The translations under genes and the position numbers were made by a program. The notes beneath the pieces are model-generated. The model ran no database searches. It worked only from the letters and a program-made list of their open reading frames with translations, and was not told where the DNA came from. A stretch of 64,000 nt of DNA, from NCBI GenBank assembly GCA_045601405.1, contig JAZRZO010000020.1:8146-72145 (forward strand). The letters run 5' to 3'. Below are positions 7,281 to 15,523 of the stretch, in pieces. Within the stretch, counting starts at the first letter, position 1. The number at the start of each line of letters is the position of its first letter. Source of the stretch: RGIG5612 sp045601405. GTDB taxonomy: Bacteria; Bacillota; Clostridia; Lachnospirales; Lachnospiraceae.

Positions 7281-8471
7281 ATGAAATACAGAAAAGACAA
7301 ATATGGCAGCGATCTTTCCGTTCTGGGGTTCGGCTGCATGCGTTTTACCAGAAAGAGCGGAAATATAGACATTCAAAAAGCGGAAAAAGAGATAATGGCC
7401 GCGTACAATGCCGGCGTGAATTATTATGACACCGCGTATATATATCCCGGCAGCGAGGCAGCAGTAGGTGAGATCTTTGAAAGAAACAATATCAGGGATA
7501 AGATAAAGATAGCTACAAAGCTGCCCCAGTACCTCATAGGCAGCCGGGCTGCGATAGACAGGTACTTTGATGAGCAGCTGAAAAGACTCAGAACGGACTA
7601 TGTTGACTATTATCTGATGCACCACATGACCGATGTGGCAATGTGGGAAAAACTGAAAGCCATAGGCATCCTTGAGTGGATAGAGGCTAAAAAGGCGGCC
7701 GGCCAAATAAAGAACATAGGCTTTTCATATCACGGAAACACCGATAATTTCCTTAAGATATTAAATGACTATGACTGGGATATGTGCCAGATCCAATACA
7801 ATTATCTGGACGAGGTGAGTCAGGCGGGCGTTGACGGGCTTAAGGCGGCAGCCGCAAAGAGTATTCCGGTTGTGATAATGGAGCCTTTGCGCGGAGGAAA
7901 GCTGGTTGATCTTCTTCCGAAGGACGCTAAAGAGCTCATAAAGCAGAACGAAAGAGGATGGACTCCGGCAGGCTGGGCCTTCAGATGGCTTTATAACCAG
8001 CCTGAGGTGACGGTGGTGCTTTCCGGAATGAATTCTTCCGAAATGGTGGAGGAAAACTGCAATACTGCATCCGAAATGGAGGCGGGCAGCTTTACAGAGG
8101 AAGACTTTAAGCTCATAGAAGAGGTTAAGGAAAAAATAAAAAGAAATGAAAAAGTAGGCTGCACGGGATGCAGATACTGCATGCCGTGTCCTAAGGGGGT
8201 GGATATCCCCGGAAACTTCCGGTGCTATAATGCCATGTATATAGAGGGGAAAGCGGATGCGAGAAAGCAGTTCGCCCAGACGGTGGGCCTCACTAAAGAG
8301 CCATCCTTTGCATCGCAGTGTGTGGGCTGCGGCAAGTGTGAACAGCATTGCCCGCAGAACATCCCTATCAGAGAGAAATTAAAGGAGGCGGACAGAGCGC
8401 TTCGCCCGCTCCCGTACAGGATAGGTATAAATATAGCCCGCTCATTTATGTTCCGGAGATCAGGAAGATAA
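7281..8471 (+). CDS. Aldo/keto reductase with C-terminal 4Fe-4S domain
   Basis: The 396-residue enzyme has an aldo/keto reductase barrel (LGFGCMRFT at the start; the catalytic tetrad region is represented by NYYDTAYIYPGSE, KIATKLP and the barrel motif IQYNYLDE) followed by an Fe-S tail. The tail has two cysteine clusters, CTGCRYCMPCPKGVDIP and CVGCGKCEQHCPQNIPI, the second a canonical 4Fe-4S ferredoxin motif. This two-part architecture is common in anaerobic Clostridia and probably links NAD(P)H-dependent carbonyl reduction to ferredoxin-type electron flow; substrates are not known. ATG 7281 has a good ribosome-binding site. Confidence 0.9.
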   Translation: MKYRKDKYGSDLSVLGFGCMRFTRKSGNIDIQKAEKEIMAAYNAGVNYYDTAYIYPGSEAAVGEIFERNNIRDKIKIATKLPQYLIGSRAAIDRYFDEQLKRLRTDYVDYYLMHHMTDVAMWEKLKAIGILEWIEAKKAAGQIKNIGFSYHGNTDNFLKILNDYDWDMCQIQYNYLDEVSQAGVDGLKAAAAKSIPVVIMEPLRGGKLVDLLPKDAKELIKQNERGWTPAGWAFRWLYNQPEVTVVLSGMNSSEMVEENCNTASEMEAGSFTEEDFKLIEEVKEKIKRNEKVGCTGCRYCMPCPKGVDIPGNFRCYNAMYIEGKADARKQFAQTVGLTKEPSFASQCVGCGKCEQHCPQNIPIREKLKEADRALRPLPYRIGINIARSFMFRRSGR

Positions 8472-8476
8472 AGGGA

Positions 8477-9037
8477 TCAGCTTACAAGTCGCGCATTCCT
8501 CAGTGTGCAGAATAAGAAATTATCCTCAACATAGGTGTCAAAGGTGCCTATGACGGTGACATCATCCTGGTCAGCCGGGTAGTCCCGGGGGAACACATAG
8601 TCGTCGGTAAGCTCAAATTCTATGCCCTGCGCGCAGCAAGCAGTGGCATCTTTTATTATACAGGAATAGTAATATCTGCCTGCGGTCTCGTCATAATACT
8701 CATTGTACTGACCGCCCATCTTGACCGTTTTGCCTTTATACTGCTCCGGATCATACATCATGTTGGAGACCTCGGAATATACCATCGTGCTTGACATTGC
8801 GGTCAGGTCAACGTCCACATCAGGGTCAGCCTCATTCTTTTTTGAAGAGCTGCTGCCTGAGTTATCGTCAGAACTGTCTGTTTTCCCGTCAGCCTGATCC
8901 ATCTGGTCCTGTATAACGTCCACTACATTGTTCCGGGCGTTATTTCTGTTTCCTGTTGAAGATGAGCTGCCGCAGCCGGCAAGAAGACATACGGCCAGGA
9001 TGACTGATGCGGTAAATATAAAAAGTTTTTTCTTCAT
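8477..9037 (-). CDS. Putative lipoprotein linked to metal ABC transporter
   Basis: A signal peptide with lipobox LLAGC (lipidated Cys at residue 21) is followed by a Ser/Asp/Gly-rich linker to about residue 75 and a folded domain of about 110 residues. The domain contains YKGKTVKMGGQY, a Cys-Cys pair in ATACCAQGIEFEL, and VTVIGTFDTY. It lies 9 bases after the ABC permease gene on the same strand, so it is probably co-transcribed with it. It is not a ZnuA-type binding protein: it is too short and lacks the metal-binding His layout. The CC pair could bind metal, but that is speculation. Confidence 0.7.
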   Translation of the reverse strand: MKKKLFIFTASVILAVCLLAGCGSSSSTGNRNNARNNVVDVIQDQMDQADGKTDSSDDNSGSSSSKKNEADPDVDVDLTAMSSTMVYSEVSNMMYDPEQYKGKTVKMGGQYNEYYDETAGRYYYSCIIKDATACCAQGIEFELTDDYVFPRDYPADQDDVTVIGTFDTYVEDNFLFCTLRNARLVS

Positions 9038-9046
9038 GTCTTTCTC

Positions 9047-9892
9047 CTATGCACGGACGCCTCTTCGAAGAGCGCCTGCGATAAAACAAACGGCAAAGGC
9101 TATGACATCCACGCCTACGATGGTTGAGCCTACCGGCGTGCCTGCGAGTATGGAAATGAGTATGCCCAGAAGGGCGCAGACTACCGATAATATTGCCGAA
9201 AATACAGTTACGGATTTAAAGTTCCCGAACAGTCTCATAGCGGAAAGCGCCGGGAATATGACAAGTGCCGATATCAGCAGAGAGCCGACCAGGTTCATCG
9301 CCAGAACTATTATAAAGGCGATGATGATGGCGATGATGAGGTTATACAGACCGGCTCTTATGCCTGATGCCCGCGCAAAGTCCTCATCAAAGGTAACGGC
9401 GAATATCTTGTTATAAAAGATAACGAACACAACCAGCACAACGGCGGAAAGTATGATGGATATCCAGACCTCCTGGGAGGTAAGGGTAAGTATTGATGTG
9501 GAGCCGAAAAGCGTGCTGCATACATCTCCGGTAAGATTGGAGGATTTTGAAAAAATGTTCATTATAAGGTAGCCGAAGGCGAGAGCGCCGACGGATATCA
9601 TAGCGATGGCCGCGTCTCCCTTTATCCGGGTATTCTGTCCGGTCCTCAGAAGAAGTATGGCACTGAGCACGGTTATCGGGAGCACAAGAAGCGTCTGGTT
9701 TGTAAGGTTCAAGACGCTGGCGATAGCTATGGCTCCGAAAGCAACATGACTGAGTCCGTCGCCGATGAACGAAAAACGCTTTAATACCAGTGTAACGCCT
9801 AAAAGAGAGGAACAGAGGGCAACCAGAACGCCCACTATTATGGCATATCTCACAAAAGGATATTGAAGATAGTTGATCAGCTCGTCAAACAT
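9047..9892 (-). CDS. Metal (zinc/manganese-type) ABC transporter permease
   Basis: The 281-residue protein belongs to the ABC-3 permease family (ZnuB/MntB type), with about eight hydrophobic segments and the family motifs GDGLSHVAFGAIA near the N-terminus and GSLLISALVIFPALSA in the second half. ATG 9892 was chosen because it overlaps the ATPase gene's stop (ATGTTTGA), giving translational coupling; in-frame starts further up lie within the ATPase gene. With the ATPase it forms the membrane importer for a divalent cation, most likely Zn. The binding protein is not encoded next to it. Confidence 0.88.
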   Translation of the reverse strand: MFDELINYLQYPFVRYAIIVGVLVALCSSLLGVTLVLKRFSFIGDGLSHVAFGAIAIASVLNLTNQTLLVLPITVLSAILLLRTGQNTRIKGDAAIAMISVGALAFGYLIMNIFSKSSNLTGDVCSTLFGSTSILTLTSQEVWISIILSAVVLVVFVIFYNKIFAVTFDEDFARASGIRAGLYNLIIAIIIAFIIVLAMNLVGSLLISALVIFPALSAMRLFGNFKSVTVFSAILSVVCALLGILISILAGTPVGSTIVGVDVIAFAVCFIAGALRRGVRA

Positions 9893-10607
9893 TGCCCTGC
9901 GCCTCCGCATTGTTATCAGCGTTAAGAAACAGCTTTCCTGCCCCGGTGTTTTTGTACTCTTCGACTGTACCGAAGAAGAAAGGCTTTCCCGGATTTAATA
10001 TATGGGTAGCGTATTTTACCGCTTCGGTTATGTCATGAGAGATCATTACTATAGTTATGCCCTCGCGGTTAAGCTGAGCTATGAGCTCATACATATTTGC
10101 GGATGCCACCGGGTCAAGCCCCGATACAGGCTCATCTAAGAGGATGAGCTTTTGCGTGGCGCACAGCGCTCTGGCTAAGAGTACCCGCTGCTGCAGACCG
10201 CCGGACAGTTCCCTGTAGCAGCGTTTTTCAAGCTGGAGTATGCCAAGCTTCTCCATGTTGGCTCTGGCGGCCGACTTATCCTGTTTGTTGTAAAAAGGCT
10301 GCATTCCCTTCTGCCCCTGAAAGCCGGAGACAACTATCTCCATAACAGAAGCGGGAAAGTCCTTCTGGTATGAGGTCTGCTGAGGAAGATACCCTATCTC
10401 GGTTTTCAGCAGACCGTCGCCGAAATGAATGCTTCCCTGTATCGGCGGGATAAGTCCCAGGATGGTACGCATCAGTGTTGTCTTGCCGGAGCCGTTTTCC
10501 CCGACAATACAAAGATAGCTGCCGCTGTCAATGGAAAAAGACAGGCCGCTGACTATTTCGTGCTGGTCATATCCTATACTAAGACCGGTTGCCGTGATTA
10601 ATGACAT
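9885..10607 (-). CDS. Metal ABC transporter ATP-binding protein
   Basis: A complete ABC ATPase of 240 residues: Walker A GENGSGKTT, Q-loop YLPQQTS, signature LSGGLQQRVLLARAL, Walker B KLILLDEPVSGLD and the switch histidine in MISHDI. Sequence and partner permease place it in the ZnuC/MntB group. It is the first gene of a minus-strand operon with the permease and a lipoprotein. The leader contains an imperfect 9-bp hairpin at 10626-10651; I could not identify a clear Zur-type operator. Confidence 0.9.
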   Translation of the reverse strand: MSLITATGLSIGYDQHEIVSGLSFSIDSGSYLCIVGENGSGKTTLMRTILGLIPPIQGSIHFGDGLLKTEIGYLPQQTSYQKDFPASVMEIVVSGFQGQKGMQPFYNKQDKSAARANMEKLGILQLEKRCYRELSGGLQQRVLLARALCATQKLILLDEPVSGLDPVASANMYELIAQLNREGITIVMISHDITEAVKYATHILNPGKPFFFGTVEEYKNTGAGKLFLNADNNAEAQGNV

Positions 10608-10787
10608 TTTTAACCTCTGTACAATGCCGCCCCGGTAATGACGGGTCGGCCTTCAAAATCCATTACATCATATAACAAAAATGTTAAAATTTAAAGGAAT
10701 TATACGATTGCCGTAACCGGAAAAAAGTGCGAAAATAAAAAAAAGAAGAAAAAAGACTCGCCATGGATATGGAAAGGAGAGAAAGAT

Positions 10788-11084
10788 ATGGGAAAAGAGG
10801 AATGGAAAGAGACAGGAAGGGAGCTCGGAGACGCGGCTCAGGGACTGGCTAAAACGATGATAAGATCAGCCTTTACCGGACTTGATAAGGCAAAGGAATG
10901 GGCGGAAAGCGAAGACGGCGCAGCAGTAGGCGCCGAAGCCGGAAGCAATGTGTTTAACGACGGGAGCTGGCGGAAAACGGGCAAGGATATAGGAAAAGCA
11001 ATGAAGAGTGTAGGCCGGACTATAACAGGAACGGCGAAACAGGCTGGTACAGAACAGGAAAGCAATACAGATGGCGAAGATTAA
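10788..11084 (+). CDS. Small protein with internal duplication, unknown function
   Basis: This 98-residue protein has no signal peptide or membrane segment. Residues 6-31 and 61-87 are two copies of one unit with pattern W-[KR]-x-T-G-[KR]-x-[LI]-G-x-A followed by a helical, Thr-rich part, separated by an acidic Ala/Glu/Gly linker. The ribosome-binding site GGAAAGGAG is strong. The gene overlaps the start of the asparagine-synthase-like gene by 14 bases, so the two are translationally linked. I do not recognise the family; amphipathic helices suggest a structural or stress-type protein, but nothing firmer can be said. Confidence 0.65.
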   Translation: MGKEEWKETGRELGDAAQGLAKTMIRSAFTGLDKAKEWAESEDGAAVGAEAGSNVFNDGSWRKTGKDIGKAMKSVGRTITGTAKQAGTEQESNTDGED

Positions 11085-12612
11085 AACATACAGAGGACAT
11101 ATCAGAAACTGGAGAGAGTTGTGCGGACAGCTGCAGATATCCCCGGAGGCGGACAGGCGTGAAAGGGAGCTTCAGATCATTGAAAAAGCATATGATAAGT
11201 GGCGCGAGGACATAGGCAGCCATCTCATAGGAATGTTTGCATTCGCGATCTGGGATGAGGAGACGCAGGAGCTGTTCGCGTGCAGAGACCACTTCGGCAC
11301 GAAACCCTTTTACTACTACGAAACAAAGGATAAAAACCTGCTTTTCGGGACATTTATCAGGGACATAATGAAGGAAGAGGGATTTGTGAAGGAACTTAAT
11401 GAAGACCTTCTTCAGATCTACCTCACGCTGACCTATGTTGCGGGAGAGGACACCTTCTTCAAGGGCGTAAAAAAACTGCTGCCGGGCAGATACCTTAAGT
11501 GGAGCCCCGGACCTGAAGGAAGGCTTGAGATAAAAAGATACTGGAAGCCGGAGTTTTCCCCTAATGAGGATAAGACTCTGGCGGAATGGGCGGATGAGAT
11601 AAACCGCACTATGGATATCATCATGCCGGAGGTAAAGGATGAGGAAGAGAGCGCAGGTTCTTTTCTCTCCGGCGGAGTGGACTCCTCATATGTGCTTGCG
11701 GTGAGTGACGCTAAGGAGGCCTTTACGATAGGGTATGACGACGAAAGGTTCGACGAAAGCCCGCTGGCGCAGCAGACCGCGGACATACTGGGAAGAAAAC
11801 TCATAAGACGGAAAATAGAGCCGGAGGAATATTTCGGGATAGTTCCGTGGGTAATGGAAAATATGGAGCAGCCGTTAGGAGATGCCTCCGCTATCGCCTT
11901 TGCGATAGGCTGTCGGGCGGCAAAAGAGCACACTTCGCTCTGCTACTCCGGAGAAGGCTCAGATGAATTCTTCGGCGGTTATAATATGTACAGGAATGCC
12001 GAAAGGTACGGAGACGCGCTTAAAACCTTCTACGTGGGAAACACAAACATAATGAAAGAGGACGAAAAAAGAGCTCTTCTTAAAAATTATAAGGAAGGTA
12101 TTCTTCCGATAGACCTTGTCAGGGATATTTATGAGGAAACAGAAGGCTATGATCCGCTGACGAAAATGTCTGATGTGGATATTCAGATATGGCTGGAGGG
12201 CGATATATACCTGAACGTTGATAAGATGAGCGAGGCCGCCGGCATTGAGATCCGTATGCCGCTGACAGACATCAGGATGTTTGACATCGCCTCCCGGATT
12301 CCTGCCGCGTTTAAGGTGAATGAGGAGCAGAACAAGGTTGCTTTCAGAACGGCGGCGCTAAGTATGATACCGGAAGAGGTGGCGTTCAGGAAGAAACTCG
12401 GCTTTATCGTTCCGATACGCCACTGGATGTCGGACGACCGGTATAATTCCGATATAAAGAAAACTCTGCGCTCGAAAGAGGCAGAGCAGTTCTTTAATAT
12501 TGAAGAAGTGGAAAAGATATGGGATGCCTACACCGGCGGGGATTCAGACCTCTGGCGCAAGCTGTGGACCATCTATACCTTTCTTGTATGGTACAGGCAG
12601 TACTTTACTTAG
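11071..12612 (+). CDS. Asparagine synthase-related protein lacking the glutaminase cysteine
   Basis: The 513-residue protein has an Ntn-type class II amidotransferase-like N-domain (FAFAIWDEETQELFACRDHF) and an ATP-pyrophosphatase synthetase domain with the PP-loop LSGGVDSS (about residues 193-200) and CYSGEGSDEFFGGYNMY. True AsnB proteins begin Met-Cys-Gly, the Cys being the glutaminase nucleophile. Here the protein starts MAKIKTYRGH and that strand is missing, so glutamine hydrolysis should not occur. Ammonia-dependent Asn synthesis or another amidation is possible. It overlaps the 98-residue gene upstream by 14 bases and the convergent aminotransferase gene by 8. Confidence 0.85.
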   Translation: MAKIKTYRGHIRNWRELCGQLQISPEADRRERELQIIEKAYDKWREDIGSHLIGMFAFAIWDEETQELFACRDHFGTKPFYYYETKDKNLLFGTFIRDIMKEEGFVKELNEDLLQIYLTLTYVAGEDTFFKGVKKLLPGRYLKWSPGPEGRLEIKRYWKPEFSPNEDKTLAEWADEINRTMDIIMPEVKDEEESAGSFLSGGVDSSYVLAVSDAKEAFTIGYDDERFDESPLAQQTADILGRKLIRRKIEPEEYFGIVPWVMENMEQPLGDASAIAFAIGCRAAKEHTSLCYSGEGSDEFFGGYNMYRNAERYGDALKTFYVGNTNIMKEDEKRALLKNYKEGILPIDLVRDIYEETEGYDPLTKMSDVDIQIWLEGDIYLNVDKMSEAAGIEIRMPLTDIRMFDIASRIPAAFKVNEEQNKVAFRTAALSMIPEEVAFRKKLGFIVPIRHWMSDDRYNSDIKKTLRSKEAEQFFNIEEVEKIWDAYTGGDSDLWRKLWTIYTFLVWYRQYFT

Positions 12613-13810
12613 AAAGCCCCAGCTTTTCCCCCATTTCTATGATATGAGGCGTTGCCCTCATGATCATGTCATAAGATACGCAGTAAGCAAATCTCACATA
12701 CCCGGGGCAGTCAAAGGCTGCTCCGGCTGAGCATAATATCTGATATTTTTCTTTCGCGAACGCGACAAACTCATGATCGTTCTCCATCGGGCTTTTTATA
12801 AACATATAGAATGTTCCCTTCGGGGGCACATACTCAAAGCCGGCCTTGTCAAAGGCGTCCATTAAGGCTTTTCTGTTCCTGTCATATGCCGCGATATCGG
12901 TGGTTATATCCAGCGTGTCGACGATAGCGAGCTGCTGAAGTGAAGGCGCGTTAACGCAGCCGATGACTCTTATTCCGATCGCCGAAGCGTCGATGATGCG
13001 ATCGCTCTCCTCAGCCTCGTCCGGGATAAGCAGATAGCCGATACGCTCACCGGGAAGGCTCAGTGACTTACTGAATGAGTAGCATACCAGAGTGTTTTTA
13101 TAATATTTGGTAAGGAACGGTACCTCGACCCCGTCATATACGATCTCCCTGTACGGCTCGTCTGAGATAAGGAAGATGGGCCGGCCGTATTTTTCCTCGG
13201 CATCGCTCATAACCTTTGCCAGGGCCTTTATAGTTTCCTCGTCATAAACAACCCCGGCAGGGTTGTTGGGATTATCTATGATAACGGCGCGGGTCTTTTC
13301 GTTTATGGCGGAAGCGAATGCCTCCATATCCGGCATAAAGGACGGGGGGTTCGGAGGAACTACCCTGGTCACGCCGCCGAAATCCGAGATATAGTTTCTG
13401 TATTCCAGAAAGAATGGGGCGAAGACTATCACCTCGTCGCCCGGATCGATCAGTATCTTCATGGCAATAACGAAGGCATTGGCCGCACCGACCGTCATGG
13501 TGACATTTCTGGTGTCAAAGCTTGTTCCAAAGCGTTTATTAAGGTTTTCCGCTATGGCTTTTCTTGAAACCTCATAGCCGGCATTGCTCATATAGCCATG
13601 CAGGGTGTTGCTGTCGGTTGTGTCTATTACTTTTTTAAGAGACTTGTTGAATTCTTCCGGTGCGGGAACGCTGGGATTTCCGAGACTGAAATCATATACG
13701 GCTTCGTCACCGTATATTTTTCTCATTTTCTTTCCCTCTTCAAACATGGTGCGAAGTGTGGAACCTGTGGCCAGCAGCCTTTCCATTTCTTCGGAGATGA
13801 CTTTACTCAT
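12605..13810 (-). CDS. Class I/II pyridoxal-phosphate aminotransferase
   Basis: The 401-residue enzyme belongs to the fold-type I aspartate aminotransferase family. Visible elements are YDFSLGNPSVP, the substrate-binding region around TVGAANAFVIAMKIL, NPNNPAGVVYDEE, the aspartate in ISDEPYREIVY and the PLP lysine in YSFSKSLSLPGERIGYL. ATG 13810 is preceded on the minus strand by GGAAAGAGG; upstream in-frame starts lack such a site. The amino-donor is not predictable. It is convergent with the asparagine-synthase-like gene, overlapping by 8 bases. Confidence 0.9.
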   Translation of the reverse strand: MSKVISEEMERLLATGSTLRTMFEEGKKMRKIYGDEAVYDFSLGNPSVPAPEEFNKSLKKVIDTTDSNTLHGYMSNAGYEVSRKAIAENLNKRFGTSFDTRNVTMTVGAANAFVIAMKILIDPGDEVIVFAPFFLEYRNYISDFGGVTRVVPPNPPSFMPDMEAFASAINEKTRAVIIDNPNNPAGVVYDEETIKALAKVMSDAEEKYGRPIFLISDEPYREIVYDGVEVPFLTKYYKNTLVCYSFSKSLSLPGERIGYLLIPDEAEESDRIIDASAIGIRVIGCVNAPSLQQLAIVDTLDITTDIAAYDRNRKALMDAFDKAGFEYVPPKGTFYMFIKSPMENDHEFVAFAKEKYQILCSAGAAFDCPGYVRFAYCVSYDMIMRATPHIIEMGEKLGLSK

Positions 13811-13936
13811 ATCAATGACCTCTTTCCTGATTATCTTACTGTACACGGCTAAACAACCGCAGAATATCAACCACGATTTTACATCCTTGAATTACCAACT
13901 TCAAGGAAAACCTCATTGCGCGAGGCCGGGCGCAAC

Positions 13937-13965
13937 TTGTTATTTAAAATGCGGTGTATTATAAT
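13937..13965 (+). promoter_or_regulatory. Promoter for the DUF5640-like lipoprotein
   Basis: TTGTTA at 13937-13942, a 17-base spacer and a perfect TATAAT at 13960-13965. The leader to ATG 14043 is about 70 bases. The rest of the 13811-14042 gap is unremarkable. Confidence 0.65.
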
Positions 13966-14042
13966 CAATAACCGGATGAACAAAAAGTGAGGACGATATA
14001 TCCGCTCTGAGGGCAAGCCCTTTCTGAGCTGAGGTGACACAA

Positions 14043-14468
14043 ATGAAAAAGCTTGTAACAGCTGCGATCTGCATATCGTTGTCCGCGATCCTCCTTGCGG
14101 GCTGCTCCGGCGGCAAGGGAAAAAAGACAGACGCGGATGATGAGGCAGCCAAGGCCAAACTTGTAGGCGAATGGGAGCAGATCAGTGAAGATGGAAGCCC
14201 GTCACTCCCGGAAATGGGAATTCCTTCGGGCTATATTTTTGAACAGGACAATACGGGTCTGGATACATTCTGGGATCTTTCGTTCAGGTATACAGTTTCC
14301 GGGGATATCATCCATATAACATATGACGACAGCATTGCCGATGAGACCGACTATGAATATACGATCAAAGACGGCATCCTTACCATGACAAGAACAAACG
14401 ATGACGCGATAGCAATGGTGTATAAAAAGCTTCCGGAAGAAGACAAGCATCCGGAAGAGGGCAATTAA
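14043..14468 (+). CDS. Small lipoprotein, DUF5640-like
   Basis: The 141-residue protein starts with a lipoprotein signal (lipobox LLAGC, Cys about residue 20), a short Lys/Asp-rich linker and a compact beta-rich domain beginning KLVGEWEQ and containing DIIHITYD and YTIKDGILTMT. This layout matches small lipocalin-like domains of the DUF5640 type, which have no known function. ATG 14043 is preferred over an in-frame GTG at 14034 because GAGGTG lies at a normal distance before the ATG. It is convergent with sortase B. Confidence 0.7.
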   Translation: MKKLVTAAICISLSAILLAGCSGGKGKKTDADDEAAKAKLVGEWEQISEDGSPSLPEMGIPSGYIFEQDNTGLDTFWDLSFRYTVSGDIIHITYDDSIADETDYEYTIKDGILTMTRTNDDAIAMVYKKLPEEDKHPEEGN

Positions 14469-14483
14469 AAAGTCTTTCAGGGT

Positions 14484-15437
14484 TTAATCAACCGTACGAT
14501 CTCTGAGCAGCACAACCACATATCTGTATTCGTCGCTGCCGTCCCAGGTGCAGGTGGACAAGGTGATGAGCCTGGACTCAGGCGTTATGGGAGCATGTTC
14601 GGTGCTGTAGCTTCCGGCGCTGACAGCGCTATCGGCGAAGCGGAGGAAGTCATTGTCATCAGCGAAGCTGTAGGTATAGATGAAACCGTCCACAGGCGTT
14701 GTGAAGGCGGATATAACCTTGTACACATAATGATGCTCCGGAGTATAGACATCAAACTCCTTGTGAGCCTCATAGTATGAATATTCGTCAAACTTCCCGA
14801 GCTTTCCGAACATCGAGCCGTCGTTCATGTTATGACCGTAGATCACGCAGTTGCGTGCCTCAAGTCCTTCCTGTATGCGGTAATCTATGAACAAAGAGCC
14901 GGCAGGATTATATTCGCCGTTGAACATAGTGTAGAGATATACGTCATTGTTGTCTGTCTGAACTATAGGATAAGAGACTACATCTGTGCAGTGGAGATAG
15001 CCTTTCGCCTCGGGGTTTTCCGCGAAAAGCGCGGAGAAATCCCACTTCCATTCGTCTGCTCCCTCGTCTGAGAAGATCTTATCGATCTTTTTATATGTAT
15101 CGTTGGCGGTTTTATACTGGAGCCATATTGAGATAAGCTTTATTCCGGAAAAAAGGAAAACGCCTATGGCAAGTGTAAGTATAATGGAAAAAACAGCTGT
15201 CGCGACCCTGGAACGGGGGTTTTCAGGGGGCTTTTTGCTTTTAGCTTTTTTAGCCTTTGAAGTGCCTCCAGTATCCGGGGCAGACTTTTTTTTGACTGAA
15301 GGTGATGGTTCTGAAGCTTCGGGTCTGCGCTTTCGGGCATCAGCCTCGCGACCCGTTCCTGCCGTTCCTGAGGGTTCTTCGAACTCTTCTGAAAACAGTT
15401 TTTCAACCTCGCTGTATTTACCGTTTCTGTCTGCCAT
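14484..15437 (-). CDS. srtB: Class B sortase
   Basis: The 317-residue protein has a long polar, Lys/Pro/Ser-rich N-terminus (about 1-77), a transmembrane segment (about 78-103) and an extracellular sortase B domain. Catalytic residues are His202 (IYGHNMND), Cys296 (LSTCTW) and Arg305 (EYRYVV). The domain has the class B features KGYLHC, YPIVQTDNN and GSLFIDYR. It should link surface proteins with an NPxTx-type signal to the cell wall or pili; no such substrate is seen in this window. The 75-residue cytosolic tail is longer than in classical SrtB. ATG 15437 has GAGGT upstream. Confidence 0.92.
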   Translation of the reverse strand: MADRNGKYSEVEKLFSEEFEEPSGTAGTGREADARKRRPEASEPSPSVKKKSAPDTGGTSKAKKAKSKKPPENPRSRVATAVFSIILTLAIGVFLFSGIKLISIWLQYKTANDTYKKIDKIFSDEGADEWKWDFSALFAENPEAKGYLHCTDVVSYPIVQTDNNDVYLYTMFNGEYNPAGSLFIDYRIQEGLEARNCVIYGHNMNDGSMFGKLGKFDEYSYYEAHKEFDVYTPEHHYVYKVISAFTTPVDGFIYTYSFADDNDFLRFADSAVSAGSYSTEHAPITPESRLITLSTCTWDGSDEYRYVVVLLRDRTVD

Positions 15438-15470
15438 CAGTAACCTCGTTCATCAAAAATATCGAAAAGG

Positions 15471-15479
15471 ATTATAACA
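15471..15479 (-). promoter_or_regulatory. Extended -10 promoter for sortase B
   Basis: On the minus strand TGT-TATAAT reads as an extended -10 (hexamer at 15471-15476), the same nonamer seen upstream of queT. It lies back to back with the uvrC promoter. Confidence 0.45.
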
Positions 15480-15488
15480 CAGCAAGCC

Positions 15489-15517
15489 TTGATTTTAAAT
15501 AATATTTCCATTAAATT
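15489..15517 (+). promoter_or_regulatory. uvrC promoter, possibly leaderless
   Basis: TTGATT at 15489-15494, a 17-base spacer and TAAATT at 15512-15517. Transcription would start at about 15524, the uvrC ATG itself, and no Shine-Dalgarno sequence is visible before that ATG. Confidence 0.4.
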
Positions 15518-15523
15518 ATAGGC

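Noticed and set aside
10608..10787. Zur operator upstream of the metal ABC operon
   Set aside because: AT-rich partial palindromes are present but none matches a known Zur or MntR box well enough.
12500..12730. 76-residue frame at the aspartate aminotransferase/asparagine synthase junction
   Set aside because: It overlaps two solid genes and has neither homology-like motifs nor a start signal.
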